From CAVQAH01 sp963784195 (lineage in GTDB: Bacteria > Acidobacteriota > Vicinamibacteria > Vicinamibacterales > 2-12-FULL-66-21), in contig CAWARA010000013.1 in NCBI GenBank assembly GCA_963784195.1, forward strand, positions 124,001 to 188,000: a stretch of DNA of 64,000 nucleotides, given 5' to 3'. Under the pieces are notes generated by a model. It searched no databases, was not told the origin of the DNA, and worked only from the letters and a program-made list of their open reading frames with translations. A program made the translations under genes and the position numbers. Within the stretch, counting starts at the first letter, position 1; each line of letters opens with the position of its first letter. Shown here piece by piece: positions 29,734 to 41,126 of this stretch.

Positions 29734-29822
29734 GGGGGATTCGCGGCTGCGGGGCGCCAGTGTACCGCTGGCGGTGGCCGGTCCCCAAACCGGTAGAATC
29801 GGCATCGACATAAGGAGTGTTC

Positions 29823-31793
<1,971 letters not shown>

Positions 31794-31900
31794 CGGTCTA
31801 GACCTTCGGTGTCATAGGCGCTCGCAAACCCTTCGGCCATCGTCGAGCTTGTTACAAATTCGACGCCGGTCTTTCGGAATTGATCGTTGCGAAAAGGGAT

Positions 31901-32284
31901 GTGGCGGCAGTAGACTCGCTGATTGAGTTGCAGGAACAATCCCGAATTCTTCTAGTCGTCGATGATGAGGAACTGCGGACGCGGTACGAGATGGTACTGC
32001 GCCTCTGCGGATTCCAACCGGTGTGGGTCAGCAGCTACGCGGCTCTCGATGAGTTGCCCGGCGACCTGACGGCTGCGTGTGTCTTCTCGGATCACCGGCC
32101 CGCGCGGGAGGCCATTTGCTCGCGCCTGCTGGCACAGGCCATACCGGTCGTGCGCATCGATCCATTCATCCGCCACGGACGCGAGCGCCTGCCGTTCGAC
32201 GTGGTGCTGCCGGTCGCCAGTCCGGCCAGGCGGCTCATTACCGCGATCCATCACCTCGTGCCCAACGGCGCGCGGCCGTCCTAG
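31901..32284 (+). CDS. Degenerate response-regulator receiver-like protein
   Basis: A single-domain protein of about 127 aa with the receiver beginning LLVVDDEELRTRYEMVLRLC. The acidic pair is present, an Asp in ACVFSDHRP could be the phosphorylation site, but the conserved Lys of receivers is replaced (VVRIDPF). No output domain follows. The in-frame GTG at 31901 after AAAAGGGA is preferred; a TTG at 31880 is possible, while the ATG at 31900 is out of frame and stops quickly. It converges on the kinase gene, with 3 nt between the two stop codons. Might be a phosphate sink or a non-phosphorylated adaptor. Confidence 0.6.
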   Translation: MAAVDSLIELQEQSRILLVVDDEELRTRYEMVLRLCGFQPVWVSSYAALDELPGDLTAACVFSDHRPAREAICSRLLAQAIPVVRIDPFIRHGRERLPFDVVLPVASPARRLITAIHHLVPNGARPS

Positions 32285-32287
32285 TCC

Positions 32288-35152
32288 TTAGCTTCCCAGC
32301 TTCGCCAGTTCGGTTTTCACGTCTCGAAGGAGCGCGAGGTCCTGATCTGCGCCGCTCCAGAACTCGAGAAACGCCTGATATTCGCGGCGCGCGGCGTCGC
32401 TATTGCCAGCCGCCGCCAGCGTGCGGGCCAGACCGACGCGCGACAGCGGTTTGTTCAGAGCGAAAGGAAACGGATTCGCTCTTGTCAGGACCGCACGATA
32501 GTCGCGTTCCGCTTCGGCCAGCTGCTTCAGTGCCCGGTGCGCTTCCGCCCGCGTGTAAAGCGCATTCGCGATCATCGACTGGTTGCCGTCAGTAGCCAGG
32601 TCTTTGAGGCGATCGATCGCCTCCTGCGGCCGGCCACGGCTGATCGCCAGCACCGCTTCGAAGGTCTGGACGAGCGAGGCACGAATCGCGTCGGGAATCG
32701 AGCCGGGCGGAATCTCACCAAAGTGCCGTCGGGCCTTCGTTTCGTCACCGAGTGCTGCGAAACAAAACGCGAGGTTGGCGGCAATGTCGAGAGTGGTCTG
32801 GGTCACGGCCGCTGCCTGCGATCGCGCCACCGCGGTTTCGCCGAGAAAAGCCGACGTGTTCGCCTGAGACGAGAGGACGAATCCCACGCGCTCGTTCGAT
32901 CCCTCCTGCTCGAGGAGCTTCACGAGCCGCGCGGTGAGCTGGCGGGACTCGCGGAGGCGACCGTAATAGGCCATCTCGTCGGCGCGCCTGCCGAGGAACG
33001 TGGAAGCGGCCGAACTGTTCTCGAGGATGGCCGCGAGCCGATCGGTTGAAGTCCGATCGCCTTTGCGCGCCGCGATGTCGTAGAGCCGCGCATGAGTCTC
33101 GGGTGTTTCGCCGAGCACCTTGACCTGGCGCTCGACCATCGCCTGGGCCTTGTCGAGCTGGCCCGTGTCGATATACGTGCCGATGACGTTGGTGTAGGCG
33201 AGGCGGAGCGTGGGCTCGAGCTCCAGCGCCTTCAGGAACGCTTCGAGCGCCTTGTCGGTTTCACCGCGGTTTGCGTAGAGGCGGCCGCTGTTGACGTACG
33301 GTACCGCATCCCGCGGATAGGCCTGCTTCCAGATGTCGTAGGTCTCGAGGGCCTTGCTGATATCCCGGGCCACACCGTTGTGGTAGTGGGCGGTAATGTA
33401 CAACCGCTCGCGCTCGCTGACCCGTTCGCGCAGCTCGTAAGCCCGGGTGCGATGCTCGATGGCCCGGGCCCCTTGACCGATATTTACATAGACCGTTCCC
33501 AGACGCGCGTGGGCCAGAGCAAACTCCGGATCAAGCTCGATGGCCCGGCGGAAGAAAGGGACGGCTTCCTGATCGCTGGTGTTGCGCTTTTCATCGCCGA
33601 GACTGAACGCCTTCAGCGCCTCGAGCGAGGAGGTGGTGGCCTGCTCGATCGGCCGATCGTTCCTGTCGATCGAGGCCAGCGACTCGCCGAGTTTCCGGCG
33701 CATCGACGTGACCGCAGTGCCCAATGCCGTCAGCACCTGGTCCTTGCCGGCCGCCGTGGCCTGTTCCCGCGCCAGCACGTCGCCGGTCTGGCAGTTTTCA
33801 GCGCGCAGCGTCACGACGTAGGTGTTTCCGAGCGATGCGATGTCGCCGAGCAGCGAGGCCTTGATCCCCTGGCGCTGGCAGATCTCCTTGGCGACCGGCG
33901 CGGTTACCGGCGTGTCGGCCGGCCGGTTCATGTAGGCTAGCGTCTCGCGCACGCGCTGGTCGGACACCACATTCAGAAACGGCGACTCTTCGAGTTTGAC
34001 CGCGAGTGCCTGCTTGAGGGTGCCGTCGAACACGGCGTCGCCGGTCGTGTTGTTGAAGTCGGCGAGCAGGATCGCGTCGGCTTCGCCGAGTGCCTGGCTC
34101 GGGCCCCGAAGCTGCCACCACGCGATCCCGGCGGCGACGAGCACGGCCGCCGCGATCGAGAGCCACCGCGCGCTGGCAAATGCACGGCCCGGCGCCGTCG
34201 CAGGTTGGACAGGAATCGAAGGCCGGGTCGCCACCGACGGCCATTGTGTGCTGCTTGCCGGCGCGACGGCGGCGGTCGTCGCGAGCATCCCGCCCGACTC
34301 GGTCCGTTTCTTCAGGTTGCGCAGGTCGGCTGCTAACTCTCCGGCGCCCTGATAGCGCTGGTCGCGATCTTTCTCGATCGATCTGGCAATGATCCGCTCG
34401 AGGTCTGGCGGCACGTCGGAGTTGATGGACGATGGCGCAACCGGCGTCCGGTTCAGGATGCCGTCGAAGATCACCGCCGTCGTGTCGCCGGAGAACGCCT
34501 GACGGCCGGTGACCATCTCGTAGAGGACCAGCCCCAGCGAGAACACATCGCTTCGACCGTCGATGTCCTGGCCGCGCGCCTGTTCCGGCGACATGTACGC
34601 CACGGTTCCCAACGTGGAACCGGCTATCGTCAGGTTTCCACTGTCGGCCGTCGTCGCCGCATCAGGCCTGACGGCGGTGGCGTTGGCGGATTTGGCCAGC
34701 CCGAAGTCGAGCACCTTCGCCATGCCCGCGGCAGTCACGAAGATGTTCGCCGGCTTGATGTCGCGGTGGACGATGGCCTTGGTGTTGGCGGCTTCGAGAG
34801 CTGACGCGATCTGCAGCCCGAGGTCGATCGAGTGGCCGATGGGCATCGGCCGGCCGGAGATCTCGTCTGCCAGCGTACGCCCCTCGAGCAACTCCATGGC
34901 GATGAAGGGCCGGCCTTCGTGGTCGCCGATTTCGTAGATCGTGCAGATGTGCGGATGGTTGAGCGCGGCCGCCGACCGCGCTTCGCGTGTAAATCGGTCG
35001 AGCACGTCGCTGAGCGCAGGGAAGCTGTCGGGCAGGAACTTGAGCGCGACCTCCCGACCGAGCTTCAGGTCGGTGGCGCGATAGACCACGCCCATCCCAC
35101 CGCGCCCGAGCTGTTCGATGACCTGGTAGTGAGAGATCGTGGCGCCGATCAT
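32288..35152 (-). CDS. Ser/Thr protein kinase with C-terminal TPR repeats
   Basis: Intact kinase of 954 aa. Kinase domain about residues 8-275: glycine loop LGRGGMGVVYRA, VALKFL lysine, IVHRDIKPANIFV catalytic loop, VLDFGLAKS, GTVAYMSPEQARG. One transmembrane helix near 335-350 (WLSIAAAVLVAAGIAWW) places the remainder outside the inner membrane: a domain with ILLADFNNTTGDAVFDGTLK, then many TPR units (AIELDPEFALAHARLGTVYV, ALELEPTLRLAYTNVIGTYI). Start ATG 35152 (MIGATISHYQ) fits kinase N-termini better than the ATG at 35176. Its promoter region holds a hairpin cluster. Likely a sensor kinase; ligand unknown. Confidence 0.93.
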   Translation of the reverse strand: MIGATISHYQVIEQLGRGGMGVVYRATDLKLGREVALKFLPDSFPALSDVLDRFTREARSAAALNHPHICTIYEIGDHEGRPFIAMELLEGRTLADEISGRPMPIGHSIDLGLQIASALEAANTKAIVHRDIKPANIFVTAAGMAKVLDFGLAKSANATAVRPDAATTADSGNLTIAGSTLGTVAYMSPEQARGQDIDGRSDVFSLGLVLYEMVTGRQAFSGDTTAVIFDGILNRTPVAPSSINSDVPPDLERIIARSIEKDRDQRYQGAGELAADLRNLKKRTESGGMLATTAAVAPASSTQWPSVATRPSIPVQPATAPGRAFASARWLSIAAAVLVAAGIAWWQLRGPSQALGEADAILLADFNNTTGDAVFDGTLKQALAVKLEESPFLNVVSDQRVRETLAYMNRPADTPVTAPVAKEICQRQGIKASLLGDIASLGNTYVVTLRAENCQTGDVLAREQATAAGKDQVLTALGTAVTSMRRKLGESLASIDRNDRPIEQATTSSLEALKAFSLGDEKRNTSDQEAVPFFRRAIELDPEFALAHARLGTVYVNIGQGARAIEHRTRAYELRERVSERERLYITAHYHNGVARDISKALETYDIWKQAYPRDAVPYVNSGRLYANRGETDKALEAFLKALELEPTLRLAYTNVIGTYIDTGQLDKAQAMVERQVKVLGETPETHARLYDIAARKGDRTSTDRLAAILENSSAASTFLGRRADEMAYYGRLRESRQLTARLVKLLEQEGSNERVGFVLSSQANTSAFLGETAVARSQAAAVTQTTLDIAANLAFCFAALGDETKARRHFGEIPPGSIPDAIRASLVQTFEAVLAISRGRPQEAIDRLKDLATDGNQSMIANALYTRAEAHRALKQLAEAERDYRAVLTRANPFPFALNKPLSRVGLARTLAAAGNSDAARREYQAFLEFWSGADQDLALLRDVKTELAKLGS

Positions 35153-35174
35153 GGACAGTCGATCATACTCGGAC

Positions 35175-35265
35175 ACCAGCAGCGCGCCGCTTCAGCGGCG
35201 CGCCAGCCGCCCGCGAACGTTGCGTCGCAGTGGCAGCCGCGCGGCTAAAGCCGCGCGCTGCTGGT
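35175..35265. repeat. Three-stem inverted-repeat structure
   Basis: Outer arms 35175-35186 and 35254-35265 are perfectly complementary (12 bp). Inside are two hairpins: 35182-35190 with 35195-35203 (TTCA loop) and 35238-35245 with 35250-35257 (TAAA loop). The outer and inner arms overlap by a few bases, so the folds partly compete. It lies between the 3' end of the receptor gene and the kinase start, so it may end transcription of the receptor. Confidence 0.75.
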
Positions 35266-35267
35266 AA

Positions 35268-38200
35268 TCAGAACAAGAACTTCACGGCCAGCTGCACCTG
35301 GCGTGGATCCCCGACGCCGACACGCAGGAAGCCGTTGAAGTCGAACAGCGCCGGCGTGCTCAGCGGGTTGATGTTGTTCTCGTTGTTGAACGTGTTGAAC
35401 ATCTCGAGGATCGGCATCAGCTCGTACCGTCCGCCGCCCAACCTGAAGGGCCGCTGGATGCGCCAGTCGAAGGAGAAGAACTTGTTGTCCTTCCGTTCGC
35501 CGTTGCGGCCGCGATCTTCGCCGTTGAGCACACGCGGGTCGATGGTGATCGGCTGCGCGCTGCGGGCCTGCACCCGCGTGTTGAGCTGGATGCCGTAGCG
35601 CATACCGAAGTAGCCGAACGCGTTGAACTTGTGACGGATGTCACGATCGGACGGCCCCCAGTCGCTATCGAGATCAAAGAAGTTGAGGCTGCGATCCGTG
35701 AACGGGTCGCGCTCGTTCGAGTCGTTGTCCTCGTCCTTTGCGAGCACGTAGTTGGCTTCCAGCTGATACCCGTTGGCGTAACGCTTGCGGATGCCGAGGG
35801 TCAATCCACGATAGCGTGACTCGCCGAGGCTGTTCGCCACCATGACTTCGTCGAGCTGCGGGCCCCACGGCCTGGTGTACACGAACCTGTTGCCGGTTTG
35901 CGTGACGGTCGAGACATCGCAGCACACCGGGTTGGCGCGGTTGAAGTCGAGGAATCTGGTCAGGTTGGTGCCTTCGGCCCATGTGAAGTCGGCGTATCCT
36001 GACCAATCCGGCGCGAACTCCTGCTCGTAGCCCACGTTGTACGTGTAGATGCGCGGGTTCTTGTAGTCCCTGTGGAACACGCGCACGCCGCTGAAGAGCG
36101 GGAACTCGCCCGGAGCCACGGGCGCTGGGGTCAGGACTCCCGGCCAGGCCGGCGTCGGCGCACCGAAACTCGTGAAGTTGGCGGTGTTGGCGAACAGCGT
36201 CTGCTGCTGAAGGCCGTTCGTCGTCACCGACCCCACCTGCGAAAGCATGTTCTGGCGCGCCGAGTAGATGCCGGCGCTCGCGCGCAGCACGGAACGTCCG
36301 TCGCTCTTGAGGTCCCACGCCACACCGCCCCTCGGCTGGAACATCGCCAATTGGTCGGGGATGGTGCCATCGGACGGGAAGGTGGGGTCGTCGAGGAACG
36401 ACCCGTACACCGTCGTTCTGGGATCGACGGTCTCCGGCATGAGCTGAGCGTCCCAGCGCAGGCCGTAGTTGATCGTCAGGTTGTTGCGCGGCTGCCACTG
36501 GTCCTGGACGAACAGCGAGAACTCGTCGTTGGTGATGTTGGAGGCGCCGGTGGCGTCCGTCGCCAGCCCGTCGAGCGCCGCACCCTGCAGATACAGCAGG
36601 AGCGGTCCGCCATTGGGGGTCATGCCGGCCGGACAGGCGTTGCCCGTGACGTACGAGCTGCTCGTGGCGTTGGAGCACGCGACGGTCGTCGGTCCGAAAC
36701 CTCCCGGCGCTGACGGCGACGCGTAGCGCAGGAAGCCTGACACGCTGTCGAACAGATAGCGGCCGGTGAAGAATCCACGGAAGATCTGATCGTTGAGCGT
36801 GTGCATCCACTCGCCGCCGACCTTGATCGTGTGCGAGCCCTTGACGATCGAGACGTTGTCCTTGAATTGCGTGCGCCAGATCAGCTCGTCGACGTTTGGC
36901 TGCAGGAAGAAGGGATTGCCGAAACGGAACGTGGGCACGAAGCCGATTCCGGTATCCGCCGCGAGATTCGAAGGCACCGCGGTGCGTGGCCGCTTTTCGC
37001 GCGAATACGTGAAGTGCGCCTCGTTGAGCATCCGGGACGACAGCGTCGTGAACCAGTTCAGGTTGGCAATGTTGATCCGGGCAGGATCGCCCTCGATGCC
37101 GTTCGCCGACGTGCCGTACGTGGCGACGTCGAACGTCTCGTTCTCCTTGCGCGAGTGGTTGAAGTTATACGATCCCGACACGTTGTTGTTCGCATTGGCG
37201 ACGACATCGACCTTGCCAAGCAGGGCCACGGTCTCCACCGGATGTCTGATCGGCAGCGACTCATCCTGTCCGATTCTCGTGCTCATGAAATTCAGCAGCG
37301 CGACCCGCTGGCAGTCGGCGTTGCCGTTGATCAGCGCTTCGTTACTCTGCACCGTGGGATTCGACACCGGACAGGCGGTGTCGCCCAGCTGGCTGCCGAG
37401 ATTTGGCCGCTCGAAATTGCCGTTGATCCCTTCGAGCGCGAGGAAGGCAAACGCCTTGTCCTTCTTGATCGGGCCGCCAAACGTGCCGCCCCACTGCTCG
37501 CGATGGAAGCCCTCGAGGTTCGTGCCGTCCGAGAGCTCACCGGTCAATTCCTCCATACGCTGGAAGTAAAACACGCTGCCATGTGGCGTGTTGGTGCCGG
37601 ACTTGGTGATGACGTTCACGACGCCACCGGCCGTGCGGCCGAACTCCGCCGGCGCACCTGTCGCGATCACCTGGAACTCCTTGACCGCTTCGAGCGTGAT
37701 GTCGATCGCCGCGCGCTGGCCGCCTGCCTGCTCGCCGAAGAAGCCGTTGTTGTAGTCGCCGCCGTCCAGGCTGATGTTGTTGAAGATGCCGCGCTGGCCG
37801 GCAAACGTGATCTCGTCGCCGTCAGGGCCCTGCACGACGCTCACGCCAGGGGTCAGCGTCAGCAGGTCCTCGAACTTCCTCCCCAGGATCGGCGTCGTCT
37901 CGACCGTCAGCTGGTTCAGCGTGTTCGCCGACGCGGTGCGCGTCGATTCGACCACGCTGGGCGACGTGGTGACCGTCACTGTTTCAGCCACACCCGACGG
38001 CTTCATGACGACCGGCAGCGTGACCGACTGGCCGACGGTCAGCTGCACGTTCTCCTGCACGACCGAGGCGAAACCGGTGAGCGTGATCGTCAGCCGGTAG
38101 TTGCCGGGAGGTAGCTGCAGGAAGATGAACCGGCCGTCTCCTTCCGTGACCTGCGTTCGAATCTGGTTGGTGTCTATGTTCCGCGCCTCGATGGTGACCC

Positions 38201-38330
38201 CGGGAATGCTGGCGCCTGTGGTATCCGCAACAGTTCCCTGGATGACGCCTGTGGTGATCTGCGTTTGTGCGGTGGTGACGACCGGAAGTGCGAGGGCGAC
38301 GAGTAGGGCGAGCACGAGCCGTGTTCGCAT
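35268..38330 (-). CDS. TonB-dependent receptor-like outer membrane protein
   Basis: Third large receptor, 1020 aa, uninterrupted. From MRTRLVLALLVALALP the signal peptide ends at TTAQ; a carboxypeptidase-regulatory fold (GTVADTTGASIPGVTIEARN, FLQLPPGNYRLTI) and a plug (LLTLTPGVSVVQGPDGDEIT, ISLDGGDYNNGFFG) follow; the barrel ends VQLAVKFLF. The ATG at 38330 is taken because it opens the signal peptide; the frame continues to 38369 without support. Several plug and barrel motifs (GGVVNVITKSGTN) are those of the OmpA-type/TonB oar-like receptors of Acidobacteria and myxobacteria. Ligand unknown. Confidence 0.93.
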   Translation of the reverse strand: MRTRLVLALLVALALPVVTTAQTQITTGVIQGTVADTTGASIPGVTIEARNIDTNQIRTQVTEGDGRFIFLQLPPGNYRLTITLTGFASVVQENVQLTVGQSVTLPVVMKPSGVAETVTVTTSPSVVESTRTASANTLNQLTVETTPILGRKFEDLLTLTPGVSVVQGPDGDEITFAGQRGIFNNISLDGGDYNNGFFGEQAGGQRAAIDITLEAVKEFQVIATGAPAEFGRTAGGVVNVITKSGTNTPHGSVFYFQRMEELTGELSDGTNLEGFHREQWGGTFGGPIKKDKAFAFLALEGINGNFERPNLGSQLGDTACPVSNPTVQSNEALINGNADCQRVALLNFMSTRIGQDESLPIRHPVETVALLGKVDVVANANNNVSGSYNFNHSRKENETFDVATYGTSANGIEGDPARINIANLNWFTTLSSRMLNEAHFTYSREKRPRTAVPSNLAADTGIGFVPTFRFGNPFFLQPNVDELIWRTQFKDNVSIVKGSHTIKVGGEWMHTLNDQIFRGFFTGRYLFDSVSGFLRYASPSAPGGFGPTTVACSNATSSSYVTGNACPAGMTPNGGPLLLYLQGAALDGLATDATGASNITNDEFSLFVQDQWQPRNNLTINYGLRWDAQLMPETVDPRTTVYGSFLDDPTFPSDGTIPDQLAMFQPRGGVAWDLKSDGRSVLRASAGIYSARQNMLSQVGSVTTNGLQQQTLFANTANFTSFGAPTPAWPGVLTPAPVAPGEFPLFSGVRVFHRDYKNPRIYTYNVGYEQEFAPDWSGYADFTWAEGTNLTRFLDFNRANPVCCDVSTVTQTGNRFVYTRPWGPQLDEVMVANSLGESRYRGLTLGIRKRYANGYQLEANYVLAKDEDNDSNERDPFTDRSLNFFDLDSDWGPSDRDIRHKFNAFGYFGMRYGIQLNTRVQARSAQPITIDPRVLNGEDRGRNGERKDNKFFSFDWRIQRPFRLGGGRYELMPILEMFNTFNNENNINPLSTPALFDFNGFLRVGVGDPRQVQLAVKFLF

Positions 38331-38483
38331 CGCGAGGCTCCTTGAGAGCGGGCAGCGCCCGCGAACCAAATTAGAGACATGAGCGAGCGCCGCCGTAGCG
38401 GGGACGCGAACTCGTGGACTGTCCGTGGACGGTCCACTGCGTGCAGCGCAGCGGAGCCCTTGTAATTGAGACCGTCGGGCAGC

Positions 38484-39209
38484 TTACACCGCGCCCGTAG
38501 TGGTTTCAAGACGCTGGAGGAGTACCGGAAGTTCACGAAATTGCGCAACCTGGTGGCAGCGCGCGTTGCGCATGGTGGCCGACATCGCCTCGGGCGAGAT
38601 GCGCTCGTGCACCCAGGACAGTTCGTAAGGGATGTATACCGCGTGTGCACCGGCCTCGAGCGCTGGAAGGATGTCTGAACGCAGCGAGTTACCGACCATG
38701 ACGAATCGATGCGGCTGCACGCCATGGCGGGCGATCAGATTGCGGTAGATCCGTTCGTCCTTCTCCGATACCACTTCGAGGCCCTTGAAAAGGTGTCCGA
38801 GCCCGGAGCTGGCCAGCTTCGTTTCCTGGTGCAACAGGTCACCCTTGGTGACCAGAATCAGCGGATAGACGGCCGCAAGCTCCTCGGCCGCTTCGCGAAC
38901 GCCTTCGAGCAGTTCGACGGGGGACAGGAGCATCTCGCGCCCCCACTCGATGATCCGGCTTACATCCGCCGTCCCGAGACGGCCATCGGTCATCTCGATC
39001 GCCGATTCGATCAGCGAGAGTACGAAGCCTTTGACGCCGTAGCCGAAATGCCGCAGGTTACGAAGCTCGACCTCGTACAGGCGGTCGTCCAGGACACCCG
39101 CCGGTTCGTACTTCGCCAGCAGCTGGCGAAATTGCTCCCGCGTCGTCGTATACAGCGGCTCGTTGTGCCAGAGCGTGTCATCCGCGTCGAGAGCGACGAG
39201 CTCGATCAT
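38484..39209 (-). CDS. HAD-superfamily hydrolase
   Basis: Cytoplasmic phosphatase-like protein of 241 aa. Motif I is ALDADDTLW with nucleophile Asp8 and Asp10; motif II is ILVTKGD; motif III lysine lies in VVSEKDERIY; motif IV is MVGNSLRSDILPALEAGA. The helical cap between motifs I and II (about residues 15-90) marks a type I cap, as in phosphoglycolate phosphatase and YjjG-like nucleotidases. Substrate unknown. No gene overlaps it; a 7-bp repeat array separates it from the LytTR regulator upstream. Confidence 0.9.
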   Translation of the reverse strand: MIELVALDADDTLWHNEPLYTTTREQFRQLLAKYEPAGVLDDRLYEVELRNLRHFGYGVKGFVLSLIESAIEMTDGRLGTADVSRIIEWGREMLLSPVELLEGVREAAEELAAVYPLILVTKGDLLHQETKLASSGLGHLFKGLEVVSEKDERIYRNLIARHGVQPHRFVMVGNSLRSDILPALEAGAHAVYIPYELSWVHERISPEAMSATMRNARCHQVAQFRELPVLLQRLETTTGAV

Positions 39210-39227
39210 GGGGACAGCGTACCACGT

Positions 39228-39298
39228 GCGTACGTGCGGACGTGCGATGTGCGACGTGCGACGTGCGACGTGCGGACGTGCGGACGTGCTACGTGCCG
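39228..39298. repeat. 7-bp direct array (GACGTGC/ACGTGCG units)
   Basis: About nine units of GTGCGAC, GTGCGGAC or GTGCTAC in one orientation fill the gap between the HAD start and the LytTR stop codon. The core ACGT is itself a palindrome. The array is short of any open frame with meaning. Confidence 0.8.
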
Positions 39299-39302
39299 AG
39301 AA

Positions 39303-40052
39303 TCATTTGGACATTGCGGCGGTCAGTTTCTCCCCGTACGTTCGGCTGCAGCGGTATCGCCTGCCACTGTGCAAGGTCACGACGAACTCGCCGTGGAATG
39401 CCGGTTGAAGCTCGCGGATGTGGTCTACGTTGACAATTGATGAGCGGTGGATGCGAACGAAGCGCGCGGGGTCCAGGCGGGCCTCGAGCGCGGCGATCGA
39501 TTCTCGGATCAGGTGGGTCGTGGATCCTGTGTGCACCTCGAGGTAATGGCCGGCGGCCTCGATCGAATCGATGTCCTCCACGCGCACGGCGTAGATCCGT
39601 CCCGTGGTTTTCACGAGCACGCGCCGCAGCGGCTGATGAGCGCGGACACTGTCGACGGCGGCGTGCACGCGGCGGCCGGCGTCGCGGCCGCCGGCACGCG
39701 TGGTGAGGCGTTCAATCGTCTTGCGCAGCCGCGCGCGCTCGAACGGTTTCAGCAGGTAGTCGACGGCGTGCGTCTCGAAGGCGCGGACGGCATAGCGATC
39801 GTAGGCGGTGACGAAGACGATGTCCGGCTGCTCCCGTGGCTCGAGCGCGTCGATCACGTCGAACCCGTCGAGGCCTGGCATCTGCACGTCGAGAAACACG
39901 ACGTCCGGTCGCAGCCGCCTGATTGCCTCGACGGCGCCGGCCCCGTCCTCGCACTCTCCGACGACTTCGACGGCCGCCTCGCCCTCGAGCAGCGCCTTGA
40001 GCTTTCGCCGCGCCACCGGCTCATCGTCGACGACAAGGGCCTTGAGCGTCAC
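39303..40052 (-). CDS. LytTR-family response regulator
   Basis: Two-domain regulator of 249 aa. The receiver (1-120) has the acidic pair in LVVDDEP, phospho-acceptor Asp55 in VVFLDVQMPG, Thr in FVTAYD and Lys in YLLKPF. The LytTR DNA-binding domain (about 140-245) shows RIYAVRVEDIDSIEAAGHYL, VRIHRSSIVNVDHI and the C-terminal YRCSRTYGEKL. It overlaps the histidine kinase gene by 4 nt (ATGA), so the pair is translationally coupled. Target promoters cannot be identified here. Confidence 0.95.
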   Translation of the reverse strand: MTLKALVVDDEPVARRKLKALLEGEAAVEVVGECEDGAGAVEAIRRLRPDVVFLDVQMPGLDGFDVIDALEPREQPDIVFVTAYDRYAVRAFETHAVDYLLKPFERARLRKTIERLTTRAGGRDAGRRVHAAVDSVRAHQPLRRVLVKTTGRIYAVRVEDIDSIEAAGHYLEVHTGSTTHLIRESIAALEARLDPARFVRIHRSSIVNVDHIRELQPAFHGEFVVTLHSGRRYRCSRTYGEKLTAAMSK

Positions 40053-41116
40053 GATCGAGAGTCCTCGTGCGCAAGCGGAAGGTCGAGCACCGCGATGGCC
40101 CCGCCTCCCGGATTCGGCGTCAGCGAAAACGTGGCTCCCGTTCCGTAGAGCGCCTGCAGACGCGAGCGCAGGTTGCGGATCCCATATCCCTCGCGAATGG
40201 CGGCCGGCAGTGGCGGACCGTCGTTGGTGACGGTGAGCATCAGGCGCCCGCCGGCCGCGCGCGCGTCCACGGTGAGACGGCCGGGGCCAGGCTGGTCGGC
40301 GATACCGTAGCGAATCGCGTTCTCCACCAGAGGCTGAAGAATCAGGCTCGGCACCAGGGCGTCCTTGGCCGTTGCCTCGGCCGCCATCGAGATTCGTAAT
40401 CGCTCCCCGTATCTGGTTCGCTGAATGGTCAGGTACGCGTCGATGAACTCGAGCTCGCGCCGGAGTGGCACTTCCTGGATATCGGCGGTCTCGAACGTGC
40501 GCTGGAACAACTCCGCCAGCTTGGACAGCATGACGTCAGCCGCGTCGACGTTCTCGCGCATGAGACCCGAGACGGCGTTCAGCGTATTGAAGAGGAAATG
40601 GGGATGGAGCTGCATCTTGAGCGCTTCGACCTGCGCACGTGCCAGCTCGGTCTCGAGCTGAGCGGCGCGCAGCTCCCGCTCGCGCGCACGGCGGTAGTGC
40701 CGGGCCACGTGCGTGGCGGCGACGATACCCCAGTACGTGAGCAGCGTGAGGTGGAACTTGAGGAACGAGAACGGCCCTCGGCCTGGCCCGAGGATCAGGC
40801 TGACGATGAATCCCTCGATGACGAGCTTGAGGCCGCCGACGATGAGGCTTGCCGGAAGGTGCACGGCGAGCGCCAGGCGCCAGCTATTCCGCGAGAAGCC
40901 GACGCGCTCGCTCAGGCGAACGATTGCAGGAGCGAGGATCGTCCACAACTCCCAGTCGATCAGCGCCACCAGCAGGGCCAGGCCCCACGACAGCGGACGG
41001 CCGGCGTAGTTGTAGTCCACCCACACCTGGCTCGTGAACAGCAGCGCAAGGGCTGTGAAGCACCCCGCCGACGTCAGCCAGACCGAAGATGCCGGCAGCG
41101 ATCGTCCGTCGCTCAC
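40049..41116 (-). CDS. LytS/YehU-type membrane histidine kinase
   Basis: Sensor kinase of 355 aa. Four to five hydrophobic segments fill residues about 10-135; the His_kinase domain follows with the phospho-acceptor in LHPHFLFNTLNAV, typical of the LytS family; the ATPase part shows LQPLVENAIRYGI, TVTNDGPPLP and GYGIRNLRSRLQALYG. It lacks a periplasmic sensor domain, so it probably senses membrane or internal state. Its gene is coupled to the LytTR regulator and begins 10 nt after the DoxX stop codon, making one operon. Confidence 0.94.
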   Translation of the reverse strand: MSDGRSLPASSVWLTSAGCFTALALLFTSQVWVDYNYAGRPLSWGLALLVALIDWELWTILAPAIVRLSERVGFSRNSWRLALAVHLPASLIVGGLKLVIEGFIVSLILGPGRGPFSFLKFHLTLLTYWGIVAATHVARHYRRARERELRAAQLETELARAQVEALKMQLHPHFLFNTLNAVSGLMRENVDAADVMLSKLAELFQRTFETADIQEVPLRRELEFIDAYLTIQRTRYGERLRISMAAEATAKDALVPSLILQPLVENAIRYGIADQPGPGRLTVDARAAGGRLMLTVTNDGPPLPAAIREGYGIRNLRSRLQALYGTGATFSLTPNPGGGAIAVLDLPLAHEDSRS

Positions 41117-41126
41117 CGCGGTCAGC

